A DNA stretch of 64,000 nucleotides from a bacterium (GCA_030430075.1 JAUIGN010000026.1:40918-104917); one strand, 5' to 3'; positions 9,553 through 18,855 are shown, counted from the first letter of the stretch. Notes: generated by a model not told the origin, from the sequence alone. Program-made: numbers and translations.

Positions 9553-9756
9553 ATGGTTAGTATGCGTGTTCGCGACCGCGAATCGATCCAAGAAGCGGTC
9601 CGCCGGTTCCGCAAGCTCGTCGAGCGCAGCGGATTGAAGAGAGAAATGCGGCGTCGGCAGTTCTATGAAAAGCCGAGTGAAACCAAGCGACGTGCTCGTC
9701 TGCGTGCGGAACGCCGCGCCTTGAGCGCTCGCCGGGCCCTCACCAAGGGCCGGTAG
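9553..9756 (+). CDS. rpsU: 30S ribosomal protein bS21
   Basis: A 67-residue, strongly basic protein. It has the bS21 outline: MRVRDRESIQEAVRRFRKLVERSG, then KREMRRRQFYEKPSETKRR and an Arg/Ala-rich helix. In the ribosome bS21 sits on the small-subunit platform near the anti-Shine-Dalgarno region and helps initiation. AGGAGA seven bases before ATG 9553 fixes the start. The length is typical for versions with a modest C-terminal extension. It stands alone, with long intergenic DNA on both sides, rather than in the dnaG-rpoD arrangement known from enterobacteria. Confidence 0.93.
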   Translation: MVSMRVRDRESIQEAVRRFRKLVERSGLKREMRRRQFYEKPSETKRRARLRAERRALSARRALTKGR

Positions 9757-10216
9757 GACCTCCGGTCCGATCGAATCCCGTCGAGGCACAGCCCCTCGAT
9801 CTCCTGACGTTGGCCCGAACGTCTCTGCCAAACAAGGTGCAAAAACGCCTCGTTTTCTGCTGCGCGGCTGGATAACCATGACTTCCCCGGCCAGACTCTT
9901 AGCCCGCAGAATCTGCCGGCGGCCGGGAGGGCCTCTCATCGGTCATACGTCTCTGTTCGCCACCATGCCTGCTGCCTCTCCATGACGGCATGATCTGTAC
10001 GCCGGATGGCGTGTCGGGCGTTGCCACTCCCGTTTCTCGAAGGCGATCCGGTCTCCGCGCTGTGCCGCCGTCGGCCCACCGCACAGTGCGCGGGACGGCA
10101 CTTTGCGAGCATATTCGCACATAAGCGGTGCCACGATTCAGCCTGGATTCTTGGCTTCCGGGGAATCGCCTGTTTCGGCGCACTTTTTGCGATCGAGTTG
10201 GACTGTCTAATCCGTT

Positions 10217-10252
10217 AGCCCGGATTTGTTATCAGGCGCTGGGCCTCAGTGG
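10217..10252 (+). repeat. Fragment of the dispersed repeat
   Basis: AGCCCGGATTTGTTATCAGGCGCTGGGCC resembles the left end of the copy at 16346 (AGCCCGGATTATTCATTAGCCGTTGGGC). Only this edge is recognisable, so it is either a decayed copy or chance similarity. Confidence 0.4.
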
Positions 10253-10282
10253 GCTTGGGACTTTGGAAACTGGTAGGACGTG

Positions 10283-10556
10283 GAGACCTTCGGTCGGTGG
10301 TTTCGGCGGGGTCAGAGACCCGCGCCGAGCAGAAATGGGAACCCGCGCCGAGCAGAAGTGGGAACCCGCGTATCGCAGAGCGAGTTTCGGCGACACGCGC
10401 CGAGCAGAAATGGGAACCCGCGCCGAGCAGAAGTGGGAACCCGCGTATCGCAGGGCGAGGTTCGGCGGCACGCGCCGAGCAGTTCGGCGGGGTCAGAGAC
10501 CCGCGCCGAGCAGAAATGAAGACGTGCACCGAGCGAAGGTAGTGGGCGCGCCGAGC
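10283..10556 (-). repeat. Intergenic repeat array A
   Basis: Repeats of CGCGCCGAGCAG separated by (A/G)AATGGGAACC or AAGTGGGAACC, with a period of about 23 bases. There is a larger internal duplication containing CGTATCGCAG and GCGAGGTTCGGCG, and the linker GAGACCTTCGGTCGGTGGTTTCGGCGGGGTC. It is the reverse complement of the motif seen in arrays B, C and D, hence the minus orientation. Confidence 0.85.
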
Positions 10557-10683
10557 CGTTGTGGTCGCGGCTGTTGGGCGTGGTGACGCATTGGGCCATG
10601 ATCCATTCTGGTACGAATCGCGAAGCGGCTGGTGTTGAGATGACAAGGTCGTCATCGGTGAGTTGGCCGGAAGGCGGGATGCG

Positions 10684-11148
10684 ATGAACGTGAAAGAATT
10701 CCTCGACGATCGTGGAATAGCATTCGACGTCGTCTCGGTTGCCGACAGTCAGGACGGGCGGCGCGTGGACGTCGTGGGGCGGAGCGTCGCCAGAATTGTG
10801 CTTCTCAAAGCGGATCGGGGGTACACCTTCGTGGTCGGGTTAGTTCCGGCAGGCGCCATTGTTGATCTCGCCAAGATCTCGGCAGTCATGGGGGGCAGCA
10901 AGATCGAACTCGCCACACGATTCGATCTGGAGACGTATTGCCCAGACAGTGAACCGGGGGGCCTGCTTCCCTTTGGGACCCATTACGGATTAAGGACGCT
11001 GGTGGATGCCAGCCTCGTCGATGCGGACGACATTCTCTTTGAAGGCAGCACGCCCGGCGAAGTGATTTGCATGGGTTTCGACGATTTCCAGCGTATCGAG
11101 TCACCGTTGGTGGCCGGCTTCGCGATTCGCCCCGAGGAAGTTGCTTGA
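10684..11148 (+). CDS. YbaK/ProX-type aminoacyl-tRNA deacylase-like protein
   Basis: A 154-residue protein of the YbaK/EbsC/ProX-type editing-domain family. Landmarks are an N-terminal helix (VKEFLDDRGIAFDVV), the strand-turn VARIVLLKADRGYTFVVGLVP, VDLAKISAVMGG, LPFGTHYGL (the conserved Pro-Phe-Gly substrate loop) and VDADDILFEGSTPGEVICMGFDDFQRI. Relatives hydrolyse mischarged aminoacyl-tRNA in trans. Here the usual catalytic Lys region reads LLKADRG, consistent with activity but not proof. ATG 10684 is chosen because a GGCGGGA-like sequence precedes it, and an upstream start adds only seven poor residues. It lies 44 bases before the next gene, so the two are probably cotranscribed. Confidence 0.82.
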   Translation: MNVKEFLDDRGIAFDVVSVADSQDGRRVDVVGRSVARIVLLKADRGYTFVVGLVPAGAIVDLAKISAVMGGSKIELATRFDLETYCPDSEPGGLLPFGTHYGLRTLVDASLVDADDILFEGSTPGEVICMGFDDFQRIESPLVAGFAIRPEEVA

Positions 11149-11192
11149 TGCCTGTCGGGTGCGCCACGCACCTCACATACGAAGGATGCACC

Positions 11193-12827
11193 ATGGCAAA
11201 AGGCCTGACGAAATCGCGGACCCCTGAGAGCAGCGCCCGCCCCGGTTCTCGACACGTGTGGGAACCGAACTCGGCGACCGACGAAGTGCTCAAACTGCTT
11301 GAGAGCCCGGACACATACCACGAACGAACGTCGTCAGTGGAATGTTTGGAAACGCACATCTCGTGGCTCTTCTTCACGGATCATTTCGTTTACAAGCTCA
11401 AGAAGCCGGTCTGCTTCGACTTTCTGGATTTCAGCACGGTCGACAAACGCAAGCTGGCCTGCCGTCAGGAAGTGGAACTGAATCGACGTTTGGCGCGTGA
11501 CGTTTATCTGGGCGCGGTTCCCATTGTCAGGCTGCCGAGCGGTGGTCTCGGTTTTGACCGCCCGGGTGAACCGATCGACTGGGTGGTCAAGATGCATCGG
11601 CTGCCGGCCGCAAAGTCGCTGGACCAAGTGAGTACACAAGGTGCACTCAACGCCCGTGCCCTTGATTCGCTCGCCAGTCGTCTGACGAAGTTCTATAGCC
11701 AACTGCCACCTGTCTCGCTGGCCGTCGCGGACTACCAGGAACAGTTTGAGCGGCACGTGGTGGCTAACCGGGACGAACTGCTGGCCGCATCGCACCATTT
11801 CGAACGTGCTCAAGTCGAGCGAATTCAAGAGCGGCAGCTCCGCCTGATCAGATTGGTCCCGGACCTGCTCGCGGATCGTGTCCTCGACGGTCGCATCATC
11901 GAAGGCCACGGCGACCTCCGGCCGGAACACATCTTTCTGACGTCGCCCCCGGTGGTGATCGACTGCATCGAGTTCAGTTCCGAGTTTCGTACGCTGGACG
12001 TCGTCGATGAGCTTTCTTTCCTCTGCATGGAAAGTGATTTTCTGGGCGCCAACGAGATTGGCCGGAAGATTCTCAGCCACTATTTGCGGACAACGGGCGA
12101 CCAGCCGCCGCAACTTCTCTTGGACTTCTATCGCGCGTACCGGGCATGCGTGCGGGCCAAGGTGGTTGCCCTTCGCGCCGACCAGGTACCGGAACATCAA
12201 CGGTCCCAGGCCTTGACGTCCGCCCAGCAGTACCTCGACCTGGCCGACCAATACACCAGGCAGTTGGGCGAACCGACCGTGGTGGTCGTCAGAGGCCTAT
12301 CGGGAACCGGCAAGTCCACGATCGCCGACATGGTAAGCCAAAAGATCGCGGCACCACTTCTCCAGACCGATGCCGTGCGCCGCAAGATGTTCCCCGGTCC
12401 GTTCCCCAGCACGGCCTACAACGGCGGTTGTTACAGTCCTCCCAACCGCCGGCGGGTGTACCAGGAGATGCACGCGATGGCGGACGAGTATGTCGCACAT
12501 GGACGCTCCGTCGTGCTGGACGGCACCTACTTGACGGCGCACCTTCGGCAGGAAGTACAAGACCTGGCCGCCCGCCGCCATGCCAGGCTCGTCTGCATTC
12601 GTTGCGAATGTGCCGACGAGCTGGCCATGGAACGGATCAGCAGCCGCGAACAGGAATCGGTTGCCTTCTCGGACGCACGCCCCGACTTTCCTTTGCGGCA
12701 GCGGCGCGACGAGGAGCCTGACCCGGCGGGCCTCGAAACGATCAGCGTGGATACGACCCTGAACACCGTCGAACCGATCGGCACGATTCTCGCCGCGCTC
12801 CGCGCTGCCTGCCTGCCGCCACAATAG
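11193..12827 (+). CDS. Bifunctional phosphotransferase-like / AAA_33 (zeta-kinase-like) P-loop protein
   Basis: A 544-residue two-domain protein. The N-terminal half resembles aminoglycoside/choline phosphotransferases: ISWLFFTDHFVYKLKKPV (nucleotide-binding Lys), a VVKMHRLPA hinge, HGDLRPEHIFL (Brenner catalytic loop near residue 240) and VIDCIEF (metal Asp). The C-terminal third begins VVVVRGLSGTGKST, a Walker A motif, followed by LLQTDAVRRKMFPG and RSVVLDGTYL, as in polynucleotide kinase/zeta-toxin-like ATPases. This architecture occurs in many bacteria with no settled function; phosphorylation of a small metabolite or nucleic acid is inferred. ATG 11193 follows GAAGGA at good spacing; upstream starts lie inside the deacylase gene. 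No antitoxin-like gene is next to it. Confidence 0.85.
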   Translation: MAKGLTKSRTPESSARPGSRHVWEPNSATDEVLKLLESPDTYHERTSSVECLETHISWLFFTDHFVYKLKKPVCFDFLDFSTVDKRKLACRQEVELNRRLARDVYLGAVPIVRLPSGGLGFDRPGEPIDWVVKMHRLPAAKSLDQVSTQGALNARALDSLASRLTKFYSQLPPVSLAVADYQEQFERHVVANRDELLAASHHFERAQVERIQERQLRLIRLVPDLLADRVLDGRIIEGHGDLRPEHIFLTSPPVVIDCIEFSSEFRTLDVVDELSFLCMESDFLGANEIGRKILSHYLRTTGDQPPQLLLDFYRAYRACVRAKVVALRADQVPEHQRSQALTSAQQYLDLADQYTRQLGEPTVVVVRGLSGTGKSTIADMVSQKIAAPLLQTDAVRRKMFPGPFPSTAYNGGCYSPPNRRRVYQEMHAMADEYVAHGRSVVLDGTYLTAHLRQEVQDLAARRHARLVCIRCECADELAMERISSREQESVAFSDARPDFPLRQRRDEEPDPAGLETISVDTTLNTVEPIGTILAALRAACLPPQ

Positions 12828-12875
12828 CTTGAGTGGGCCGATCGCAACCCACCTCCCCCCGGCGCTCCAGGTTTG

Positions 12876-12895
12876 CGCCGGTCAACAGACCGGCG
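12876..12895 (+). terminator. Hairpin after the phosphotransferase/kinase gene
   Basis: CGCCGGTC-AACA-GACCGGCG forms a perfect 8-bp stem with a four-base loop, 48 bases after the stop codon. It lacks a T-run, so it may be a processing or pausing hairpin rather than a strong intrinsic terminator. Confidence 0.4.
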
Positions 12896-12991
12896 GGCGG
12901 TCGCCGGCGTGATCCCCCGCGTTGCGATTGGTCGCTTCGCGCCAGCCGTCGTCAGGCGGAAGGCCGTGGTGAATCCGCGCGTCAGCGTGGC

Positions 12992-12997
12992 TATAAT
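12992..12997 (+). promoter_or_regulatory. Candidate -10 box upstream of the PSD1 gene
   Basis: A perfect TATAAT lies about 120 bases before the PSD1 start; no clear -35 box is seen at 16-18 bases. It is the best promoter-like site in this gap. Confidence 0.3.
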
Positions 12998-13119
12998 CCA
13001 GGGGACCCGTCTAGCGGCGGACCGCACCCACACCAAGAACAGCCCTAGGTAAATCGACTGGTGCCCCGGTTTGTGGTCTCGCCATCCTCTGCCAGCCCCG
13101 CCTTCTGGACGAATTGAAC

Positions 13120-16100
13120 ATGTGGCTCAACATCGCGGGACGACACCTGCTGATTGCGATGGGACTGACGAGCGAGACGCGGTTGCGGCCGGACCGCGGG
13201 TTGCTCCCAATCATGGCCGGACTGCTCGCCGCATCGGCGACGGCAGTTGCCGCGGCGGACGAAGCGGGGGAGCTGTTCTCCCGCCAGATTCGCCCCCTGC
13301 TGGCGACACGTTGCCTCGAATGCCATAGCGGGCCGCGGCCCGAGGGCGGACTGGACCTCAGCCGTCGTGAAACGCTGGCGAAGGGTGGGGACAGCGGCCC
13401 TCCGCTGGATGCCGCGAACCCGCAGGCCGGCTTGCTCTGGCGGCGCGTGGCGGACGACGAGATGCCTCCAGAACATCCCTTGACGGACGCAGAGAAGACA
13501 TTGCTCCGCCAATGGCTTGACGCCGGCGCCACATGGACCGGCGCTGCGGCGATTGACTACCTGAAGTACAGTTCAACCAACCGAGCCGGTTACGACTGGT
13601 GGTCCTTGCAGCCGCTGCACCCAACCGGCGTTCCGGCGGTGGAGCATTCTAGTTGGCCACGTAGCGACCTGGACCGCTTCGTCCTGGCGCGACTTGAACG
13701 GGCCGACCTGGCACCGTCGCCTCCGGCATCCGCCAGAACGTTGATTCGCCGAGTGACGATCGACTTGACGGGCTTGCCGCCGACGCCGGAAGAGGTGACC
13801 GCTTTCACTCAAAACCCCACGGATCAGGCCTACGCCGCATTGATCGACCGGCTTCTCGAGTCGCCGGCATACGGCGAACGCTGGGGCCGCCACTGGCTGG
13901 ACGTCGTCCGGTTCGGTGAAAGCGACGGCTTTGAACGCAACCAACCACGGAAGAACGCCTGGCCCTATCGCGATTGGGTGATCGAAGCGCTGAACGCGGA
14001 TCTTCCTTATGACGAATTCGTTCGGCAGCAATTGGCGGGCGACCTCCTGACAGGGGGAACCGCGGGCGCGGCGTCGTCCGGCTTTCTTGTCGCCGGGGTT
14101 CACAACACCGTCGTCGGGCAAAGCGAGCGGATGAAGCGGCTCGCGCGCCAGGACGAACTCGAGGAGATCGTGGCGACCGTCGGCCAGTCGTTCCTCGGTT
14201 TGACCATCAACTGCGCACGATGCCACGACCACAAGTTCGATCCAATCCGCAGCGAAGAATACTATCGCGTCATCTCCGCCTTGGACGGCGTCCGTCATGG
14301 AGAACGGGAGATCAGTCTTCCCGAAACGACCGCCCGCCTGCAGACCGTGCAGACGAAGATGGCAGGCCTCCGTCAAGCTCGCCGGGAAATCGACGCCGCC
14401 GCGCGGGCCGCCATCCTCGCTCGACGAAACGCGTCCGCCACGCACAACAGCCCGATCGAACGCCCGCGTCCGTTGGCGAGCTGGGAATTTGAGGGGGATC
14501 TTCGGGACAGCATCGGCAAGCTGCACGGTAAGGCCTTTGGCCATGCCCGTGTGGAGCAGGGCGCTCTGATCGTCGATGGAGTCGACAGTTACGTGCAAGC
14601 CGGGCCGCTCGACAAGGACTTGCATGCCAAGACGCTCGAAGCCTGGGTCCTGCTGGACAATTTGCAGCAGCGCGGCGGCGGCGTCGTGAGTGTCGAGACG
14701 TCGGACGGTGGCGTCTTTGACGCGATCGTGTTTGGCGAACGCGAGCCGGGACGGTGGATGGCGGGGAGCAACGGCTTTGTCCGGACCCAATCATTCGGCG
14801 GAGAGAACGAGCAGGCGGCGGCCGGCGAGCCGGTTCATGTGGCCATCGTGTACCGTCGCGACGGCACAATCACCGGATATCGCAACGGGCTTCCCTACGG
14901 CCGGCCCTACAAGTCGGGACACACCTCCTTTCCCGCAGGGACGTCGCAGGTCGTATTCGGGCTGCGTCACCATCAACCGGGAGGCAACCGGATGCTGGCC
15001 GGTCGAATTCTCCGGGCCAACCTGTACGACACCGCCTTGTCGGCTGACGCCGTCGCCGCGTCCGCGGGAGTCGAGAATCAGTATGTTTCCGCAGCAGCAA
15101 TCATCAAGTCACTCTCGCCGGCGAAGCGGGCCGAGCGGGAGTCACTGTCGGCCGAATTGGCCGGCCTCGAAGCCGCCGCTCGGGAACTTGCCGGGCAGGC
15201 CAAGCGGAAGATGTACACCGTCACTCCCGGCACGCCGGCACGAATGCGAGTTCATCTGCGCGGGAGCGTGACCGATTTGGGTCAAGAAGTCGCACCTGGC
15301 GGCGTCGCGGCCGTTCGTGGTGTCGACCCCGGATTTGATCTGCCGGTGGATGCCGGTGATGCCGAGCGGCGTCGGCGCCTGGCCGATTGGATCAGTTCCG
15401 AGCGCAATCCGCTGCTCGCCCGAGTCATCGTGAATCGGGTCTGGCACTACCATTTTGGGGTTGGCATCGTCGACACACCGAATGACCTGGGTTTCAACGG
15501 CGGCCGCCCCAGCCATCCAGACCTGCTCGACTGGCTTGCGCTCAACTTTCGCGATGGCGGCTTTCGACTCAAGCAACTGCATCGTCAGATCGTCACCTCC
15601 GCCACGTACCGCCAGGCGTCGACGCTGAACCCGCGAGCACTCGCCAAGGATGCTGATAACCGGCTCTTGTGGCGTTATTCCCCGCGGCGGGTCGAGGCGG
15701 AAGTGCTGCGAGACGCGATGCTGGTTGCGGCAGGGCAGATGAATCGCCAGGCCGGCGGCCCGGGGTTTGAAGACGTGACGATTACTTACAATAGCGGCAC
15801 GACGTACTATGAGCCGATCGACAGCAGCGAACCTGCCTTGCAGCGGCGGACCGTCTACCGCTTCACCCCGCGCGGCGGCCGCAGCGCGTTGCTCGACACC
15901 TTCGACTGTCCTGATCCGTCCGCCGCGGCCCCTCGACGGTCCGTCACGACGACCCCCTTGCAAGCACTCAGCCTGCTGAACAATGCGTTTGTCTTGCGCA
16001 TGTCGAAACAACTGGCCGACCGGGTCGAGCGTCAGGTCGGCACGGATCTAACGCAGCAAGTGCGGCAGGCCTGGCTGTACACGGTCGCTCGCTTGCCGGA

Positions 16101-16203
16101 CGACGATGAGCTGCGTGCCTCCCGTCAGCTTGCCGCCGAGCATGGTCTGCCGATGCTGGCCCGCGCCCTGTTTAACACCAACGAATTCGTCGTGATCGAG
16201 TAA
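13120..16203 (+). CDS. PSD1-type planctomycete cytochrome c protein (DUF1549/DUF1553) with LamG-like insert
   Basis: About 1027 residues. After a hydrophobic signal region (MAGLLAASATAVAAA) comes a planctomycete cytochrome c domain with haem motif CLECH at residues 65-69 and the companion pattern MPPEHPLTDAEK. DUF1549 follows (RRVTIDLTGLPPTPEEV, YGERWGRHWLDVVRF), then a LamG/concanavalin-like insert (LASWEFEGDLRDS ... VDGVDSYVQAGPL) and C-terminal DUF1553 (NRVWHYHFG, NDLGFNGGRPSHPDLLDWLA, YRQASTLNP, SLLNNAFV). The CARCHDHKFDPI motif in the middle is a second CxxCH. These proteins are exported, expanded in Planctomycetes and nearly always paired with DUF1501 proteins, as here. Function is unproven; a redox-linked carbohydrate role is often assumed. 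ATG 13120 is used; TTG 13114 is an alternative and no strong ribosome-binding site decides. Confidence 0.9.
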   Translation: MWLNIAGRHLLIAMGLTSETRLRPDRGLLPIMAGLLAASATAVAAADEAGELFSRQIRPLLATRCLECHSGPRPEGGLDLSRRETLAKGGDSGPPLDAANPQAGLLWRRVADDEMPPEHPLTDAEKTLLRQWLDAGATWTGAAAIDYLKYSSTNRAGYDWWSLQPLHPTGVPAVEHSSWPRSDLDRFVLARLERADLAPSPPASARTLIRRVTIDLTGLPPTPEEVTAFTQNPTDQAYAALIDRLLESPAYGERWGRHWLDVVRFGESDGFERNQPRKNAWPYRDWVIEALNADLPYDEFVRQQLAGDLLTGGTAGAASSGFLVAGVHNTVVGQSERMKRLARQDELEEIVATVGQSFLGLTINCARCHDHKFDPIRSEEYYRVISALDGVRHGEREISLPETTARLQTVQTKMAGLRQARREIDAAARAAILARRNASATHNSPIERPRPLASWEFEGDLRDSIGKLHGKAFGHARVEQGALIVDGVDSYVQAGPLDKDLHAKTLEAWVLLDNLQQRGGGVVSVETSDGGVFDAIVFGEREPGRWMAGSNGFVRTQSFGGENEQAAAGEPVHVAIVYRRDGTITGYRNGLPYGRPYKSGHTSFPAGTSQVVFGLRHHQPGGNRMLAGRILRANLYDTALSADAVAASAGVENQYVSAAAIIKSLSPAKRAERESLSAELAGLEAAARELAGQAKRKMYTVTPGTPARMRVHLRGSVTDLGQEVAPGGVAAVRGVDPGFDLPVDAGDAERRRRLADWISSERNPLLARVIVNRVWHYHFGVGIVDTPNDLGFNGGRPSHPDLLDWLALNFRDGGFRLKQLHRQIVTSATYRQASTLNPRALAKDADNRLLWRYSPRRVEAEVLRDAMLVAAGQMNRQAGGPGFEDVTITYNSGTTYYEPIDSSEPALQRRTVYRFTPRGGRSALLDTFDCPDPSAAAPRRSVTTTPLQALSLLNNAFVLRMSKQLADRVERQVGTDLTQQVRQAWLYTVARLPDDDELRASRQLAAEHGLPMLARALFNTNEFVVIE

Positions 16204-16597
16204 CGTGACCGACGCTGGTACTTCAGATTGTCGTCAACACCGAGTCCGGCGCAAAACGCCCTGCCGTAGGTCATACTGTGCATGACGCTCGCCCCATTAC
16301 CGACGCCCTCTCGCCTGGCATTGACTATACTCAGGGCAATTGGCCTAGCCCGGATTATTCATTAGCCGTTGGGCGTTAGCCCCGGTTCCTTTGAAAACAG
16401 AGCAAACCGGACGCTAACGCGTTCCGGCTGATATGCGGGGCGTTTTGGGTAAGTTCACCACAAGAGATTGCGGCACAGTAACTTGCACTGAATCGTCGCA
16501 GGTTCATGAATCATCCGGCCTAGCGTTCCGGCACGACCGACCTTGCGCTGGGCGTACTGCGGGCCACCGCTCCTCCCTCTCCAACCGAGCATTCGGC
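16204..16597. other. Intergenic region between PSD1 and DUF1501 genes, with dispersed repeat
   Basis: Nearly 400 bases separate genes that are usually adjacent. Its second half is copy 2 of the dispersed repeat; the first part shows nothing recognisable. The repeat has apparently been inserted or retained within an otherwise typical operon. Confidence 0.5.
16346..16520 (+). repeat. Dispersed intergenic repeat, copy 2
   Basis: Begins TAGCCCGGATTATTCATTAGCCGTTGGGCGTTAGCC..., then CAAACCGGACGCTAACG, matching copy 1 at 4221-4386 in order and strand. The core is nearly identical and the tail diverged with small indels. Confidence 0.7.
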
Positions 16598-18034
16598 ATG
16601 AATCACCTCCGATCGATGGATCGTCGCGAATTTCTCAATTGGGGCACACACGGCCTGGCGGCGACGGCGTTGACGAGCCTGCTCCTCAACGATGGGGTCC
16701 TTGCAACCGATTCTGCCGGGGCGACTCCTTTCTTGAGTGTTGCACCGAAAGCCAAGCGGGCGATCCACATTTGCCTGGTAGGCGGCATGAGCCATTTGGA
16801 CTCGTTTGACTATAAGCCCGAACTGGCAGCAATGCACGGGAAGTCGCTGGTCAGCGATGAGAAGCCTGACATCTTCTTTGGCAAGGTCGGCCTGCTGCGC
16901 AAGCATGACTGGGAATTCAAACAGCGGGGCGAGAGCGGTCTGTGGATTTCGGAGATGTTCCCGCACATCGCCAAGCTGGCGGACGAACTGACCGTCGTTC
17001 GTTCGATGGTCACCGGGTCGGCAAATCATACGCCGGCTTTGTTCTTTGAGAACAGCGGTTTCGAATTCAACGGGTACCCGTCGCTCGGAAGCTGGCTGTC
17101 GCATGGGTTGGGCAACGAGTCGGATTCGCTGCCGACGTATGTCGTGCTCGCCGACGCCCGCGGCGGCCCCAACGGCGGTGCCTCAAACTGGAGTAACGGA
17201 TTCCTTCCTTCACAGCACCAGGGGGTCGAGTTTCGGGGAGGGGACCAACCGGTCCGCGACCTGTTTCCCGCCCATCGACTTGGCGCTGAAGCTGAACGTG
17301 GGGTGCGTGATTTCCTCGACGTCGTCAATCGTCGTCACGCAGCAAGGCTGGGCAACGACCCGCTCCTCGCCGCGCGCATCCGCAGCTACGACCTGGCTGC
17401 CAAGATGCAAGTTTCCGTGCCGGAAGTCAGCGACTTGTCGCAGGAGCCGGCGAAGACTCTGGAGATGTATGGCCTGAATGTCGAACCTACGGCCGATTGT
17501 GCTCGACGATGCCTCCTGGGCCGCCGGCTGCTGGAACGAGGCGTTCGATTTGTGCAGGTTTACTCCGGCGGACCGGTGGCCGGCAACCCGCGGGCCAGTT
17601 GGGACGCCCATGAGAACGTCAAAGAGAATCACGCGATCGAGGCGGCACGGATCGACCAGCCGGTGGCCGCCCTGCTCAACGACCTCAAACGGTCGGGCAT
17701 GCTGGATGACACCCTGGTTCTCTTTACGACCGAGTTCGGCCGAACGCCGTTTGCCCAGTCGGAAGCCAATACGGTCGGCCTTGGTCGCGACCACAATCGT
17801 TACGGGTTCTCGGTCTGGATGGCAGGCGCCGGATTAAAGCCGGGAATCGCCTATGGAGCCACCGACGACGTTGGTTGGAAAGCGGTGGAAGCTCCGGTCA
17901 GTTGGCACGACTTCCACGCCACGGTCCTGCATTTGTTTGGCATCGATCACGAGAAGCTCACCTACTACCACAACGGAATTCAGCGCCGCCTGACCAACGT
18001 TCATGGGAATGTTGTCGAGGGACTGCTGGCCTGA
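16598..18034 (+). CDS. DUF1501 protein, Tat-exported
   Basis: A 478-residue protein starting MNHLRSMDRREFLNWG, a twin-arginine (RREFL) signal followed by the hydrophobic stretch LAATALTSLLL, so it is expected to be exported folded. The remainder is DUF1501, an alkaline-phosphatase/sulfatase-like fold: HICLVGGMSHLDSFDYKP, MFPHIAKLADELTVVRSM, SGGPVAGNPRASWDAHENV, LFTTEFGRTPF and GRDHNRYGFSVWMAGAG supply the conserved Asp/His positions of that fold. ATG 16598 places the Tat motif at the N-terminus; a longer frame upstream runs through repeat DNA. It follows the PSD1 gene, the standard pairing in planctomycetes, which suggests a shared exported process that has not been determined experimentally as far as I know. 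Confidence 0.92.
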   Translation: MNHLRSMDRREFLNWGTHGLAATALTSLLLNDGVLATDSAGATPFLSVAPKAKRAIHICLVGGMSHLDSFDYKPELAAMHGKSLVSDEKPDIFFGKVGLLRKHDWEFKQRGESGLWISEMFPHIAKLADELTVVRSMVTGSANHTPALFFENSGFEFNGYPSLGSWLSHGLGNESDSLPTYVVLADARGGPNGGASNWSNGFLPSQHQGVEFRGGDQPVRDLFPAHRLGAEAERGVRDFLDVVNRRHAARLGNDPLLAARIRSYDLAAKMQVSVPEVSDLSQEPAKTLEMYGLNVEPTADCARRCLLGRRLLERGVRFVQVYSGGPVAGNPRASWDAHENVKENHAIEAARIDQPVAALLNDLKRSGMLDDTLVLFTTEFGRTPFAQSEANTVGLGRDHNRYGFSVWMAGAGLKPGIAYGATDDVGWKAVEAPVSWHDFHATVLHLFGIDHEKLTYYHNGIQRRLTNVHGNVVEGLLA

Positions 18035-18140
18035 CCGCGTCCACGCGAAGTATCGCCACGCACCAGATACCACGGCGTCTGGATTTGAGGTGCGTTTTCT
18101 GACAGTCCGTTGAAACACACGACGCGGAGCGCCACCAACG

Positions 18141-18480
18141 GAACGGCTCGGCGTCGTTCCAACCTGCTCGGCGTCGTTCCAACCTGCTCGGCGCGGGTCT
18201 CCGACCCCGCCGAAACCGCCGACCGAAGGTCTCAAGAAACAAGACGATCCCCTCCGCCAAACCGGAAGAACGGAGGAGGGAGACCTCTCGGTCAGCCAAT
18301 GTGCGTGGTCAGAGACCAGCGCACAACAGGTACCACGCAACCTGCTCGGCACGGGTCGTAACCTGCTCGGCACGGGTCGCAACTTACTCGGCACGGGTCG
18401 CAACCTGCTCGGCGTCGTTCCAACCTGCTCGGCGCGGGTCTCCGACCCCGCCGAAACCGCCGACCGAAGGTCTCCTCCCA
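18141..18480 (+). repeat. Intergenic repeat array B
   Basis: Units of CTGCTCGGC(GCGGGTC / ACGGGTC / GTCGTTC)xCAAC with 20-21 bp period occur at both ends. Two copies of a linker GTCTCCGACCCCGCCGAAACC plus GCCGACCGAAGGTCTC flank a module containing GAGGGAGACCTCTCGGTCAG and GGTCAGAGACCAGCGCACAA. The same module order recurs in array C. Confidence 0.9.
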
Positions 18481-18496
18481 CCGACCATACGCTCCC

Positions 18497-18553
18497 ATTC
18501 CTCACTTCCCAACCCATTCCTCACTTCCCAACCCATTCCTCGCTTCCCAACCC
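18497..18553 (+). repeat. 19-bp tandem repeat, three units
   Basis: ATTCCTCACTTCCCAACCC occurs twice exactly, then once with A to G, in perfect register directly after array B. Confidence 0.85.
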
Positions 18554-18578
18554 GTTCCATCGGGGTCCCAGCGACCGT

Positions 18579-18707
18579 TCCCAGCACCATGTCCACCAAC
18601 CCAGCGAACCGCTGATGGGGAAAATTGTTGACGATACGTTCCCAGCAAATGCGAGAGCGGATGACGTCATGCACAGCATGACCTACGGAATCGCCGAAAG
18701 ACGCCTG
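18579..18707 (-). pseudogene. Remnant or small coding fragment, paralogous to 38486-38614
   Basis: On the minus strand this encodes a segment beginning SFGDSVGHAVHDVIRSR and continuing with WERIVNNFPHQR. It aligns without gaps over 41 codons to the minus strand at 38486-38614, with 22 identical residues, 13 of them encoded by codons differing only in the third base. That pattern indicates past or present selection on a protein. No confident start codon or ribosome-binding site frames it, and I do not recognise the family, so it is called a remnant. Confidence 0.5.
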
Positions 18708-18855
18708 CCGTATTCCGTCTGACGGATGGGCCCGGCAGGCAGCGCGGCGCGCGGTTGCGGTTACTTGCAGAGATGCGGCGATTAGAAGAGTATGTAATTT
18801 CCCAGGCGCTGCTCGCCTGACCGCTGACATCGGCCCGATTCGCTCCGGATGTGTT

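Larger units (their letters stand above)
9757..10683. other. Intergenic region with repeat array A
   Basis: About 930 bases without a supported gene. A partial dispersed-repeat fragment (10217-10252) and the CGCGCCGAGCAG array (10283-10556) occupy the right half. The left half shows nothing I recognise. Open frames through the array result from GC-rich, stop-poor repeats and are not called. Confidence 0.55.
18035..18855. other. Intergenic region with array B, 19-bp repeats and a coding remnant
   Basis: About 820 bases with no intact gene. It contains repeat array B (18141-18480), three 19-bp units (18497-18553) and a conserved coding remnant on the minus strand (18579-18707), listed separately. 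The promoter of the motor operon should lie at its right end. Confidence 0.6.

Noticed and set aside
13573..14790. A 405-residue minus-strand frame inside the PSD1 gene
   Set aside because: It is a shadow of the PSD1 coding frame; no motif, start signal or neighbour supports it.
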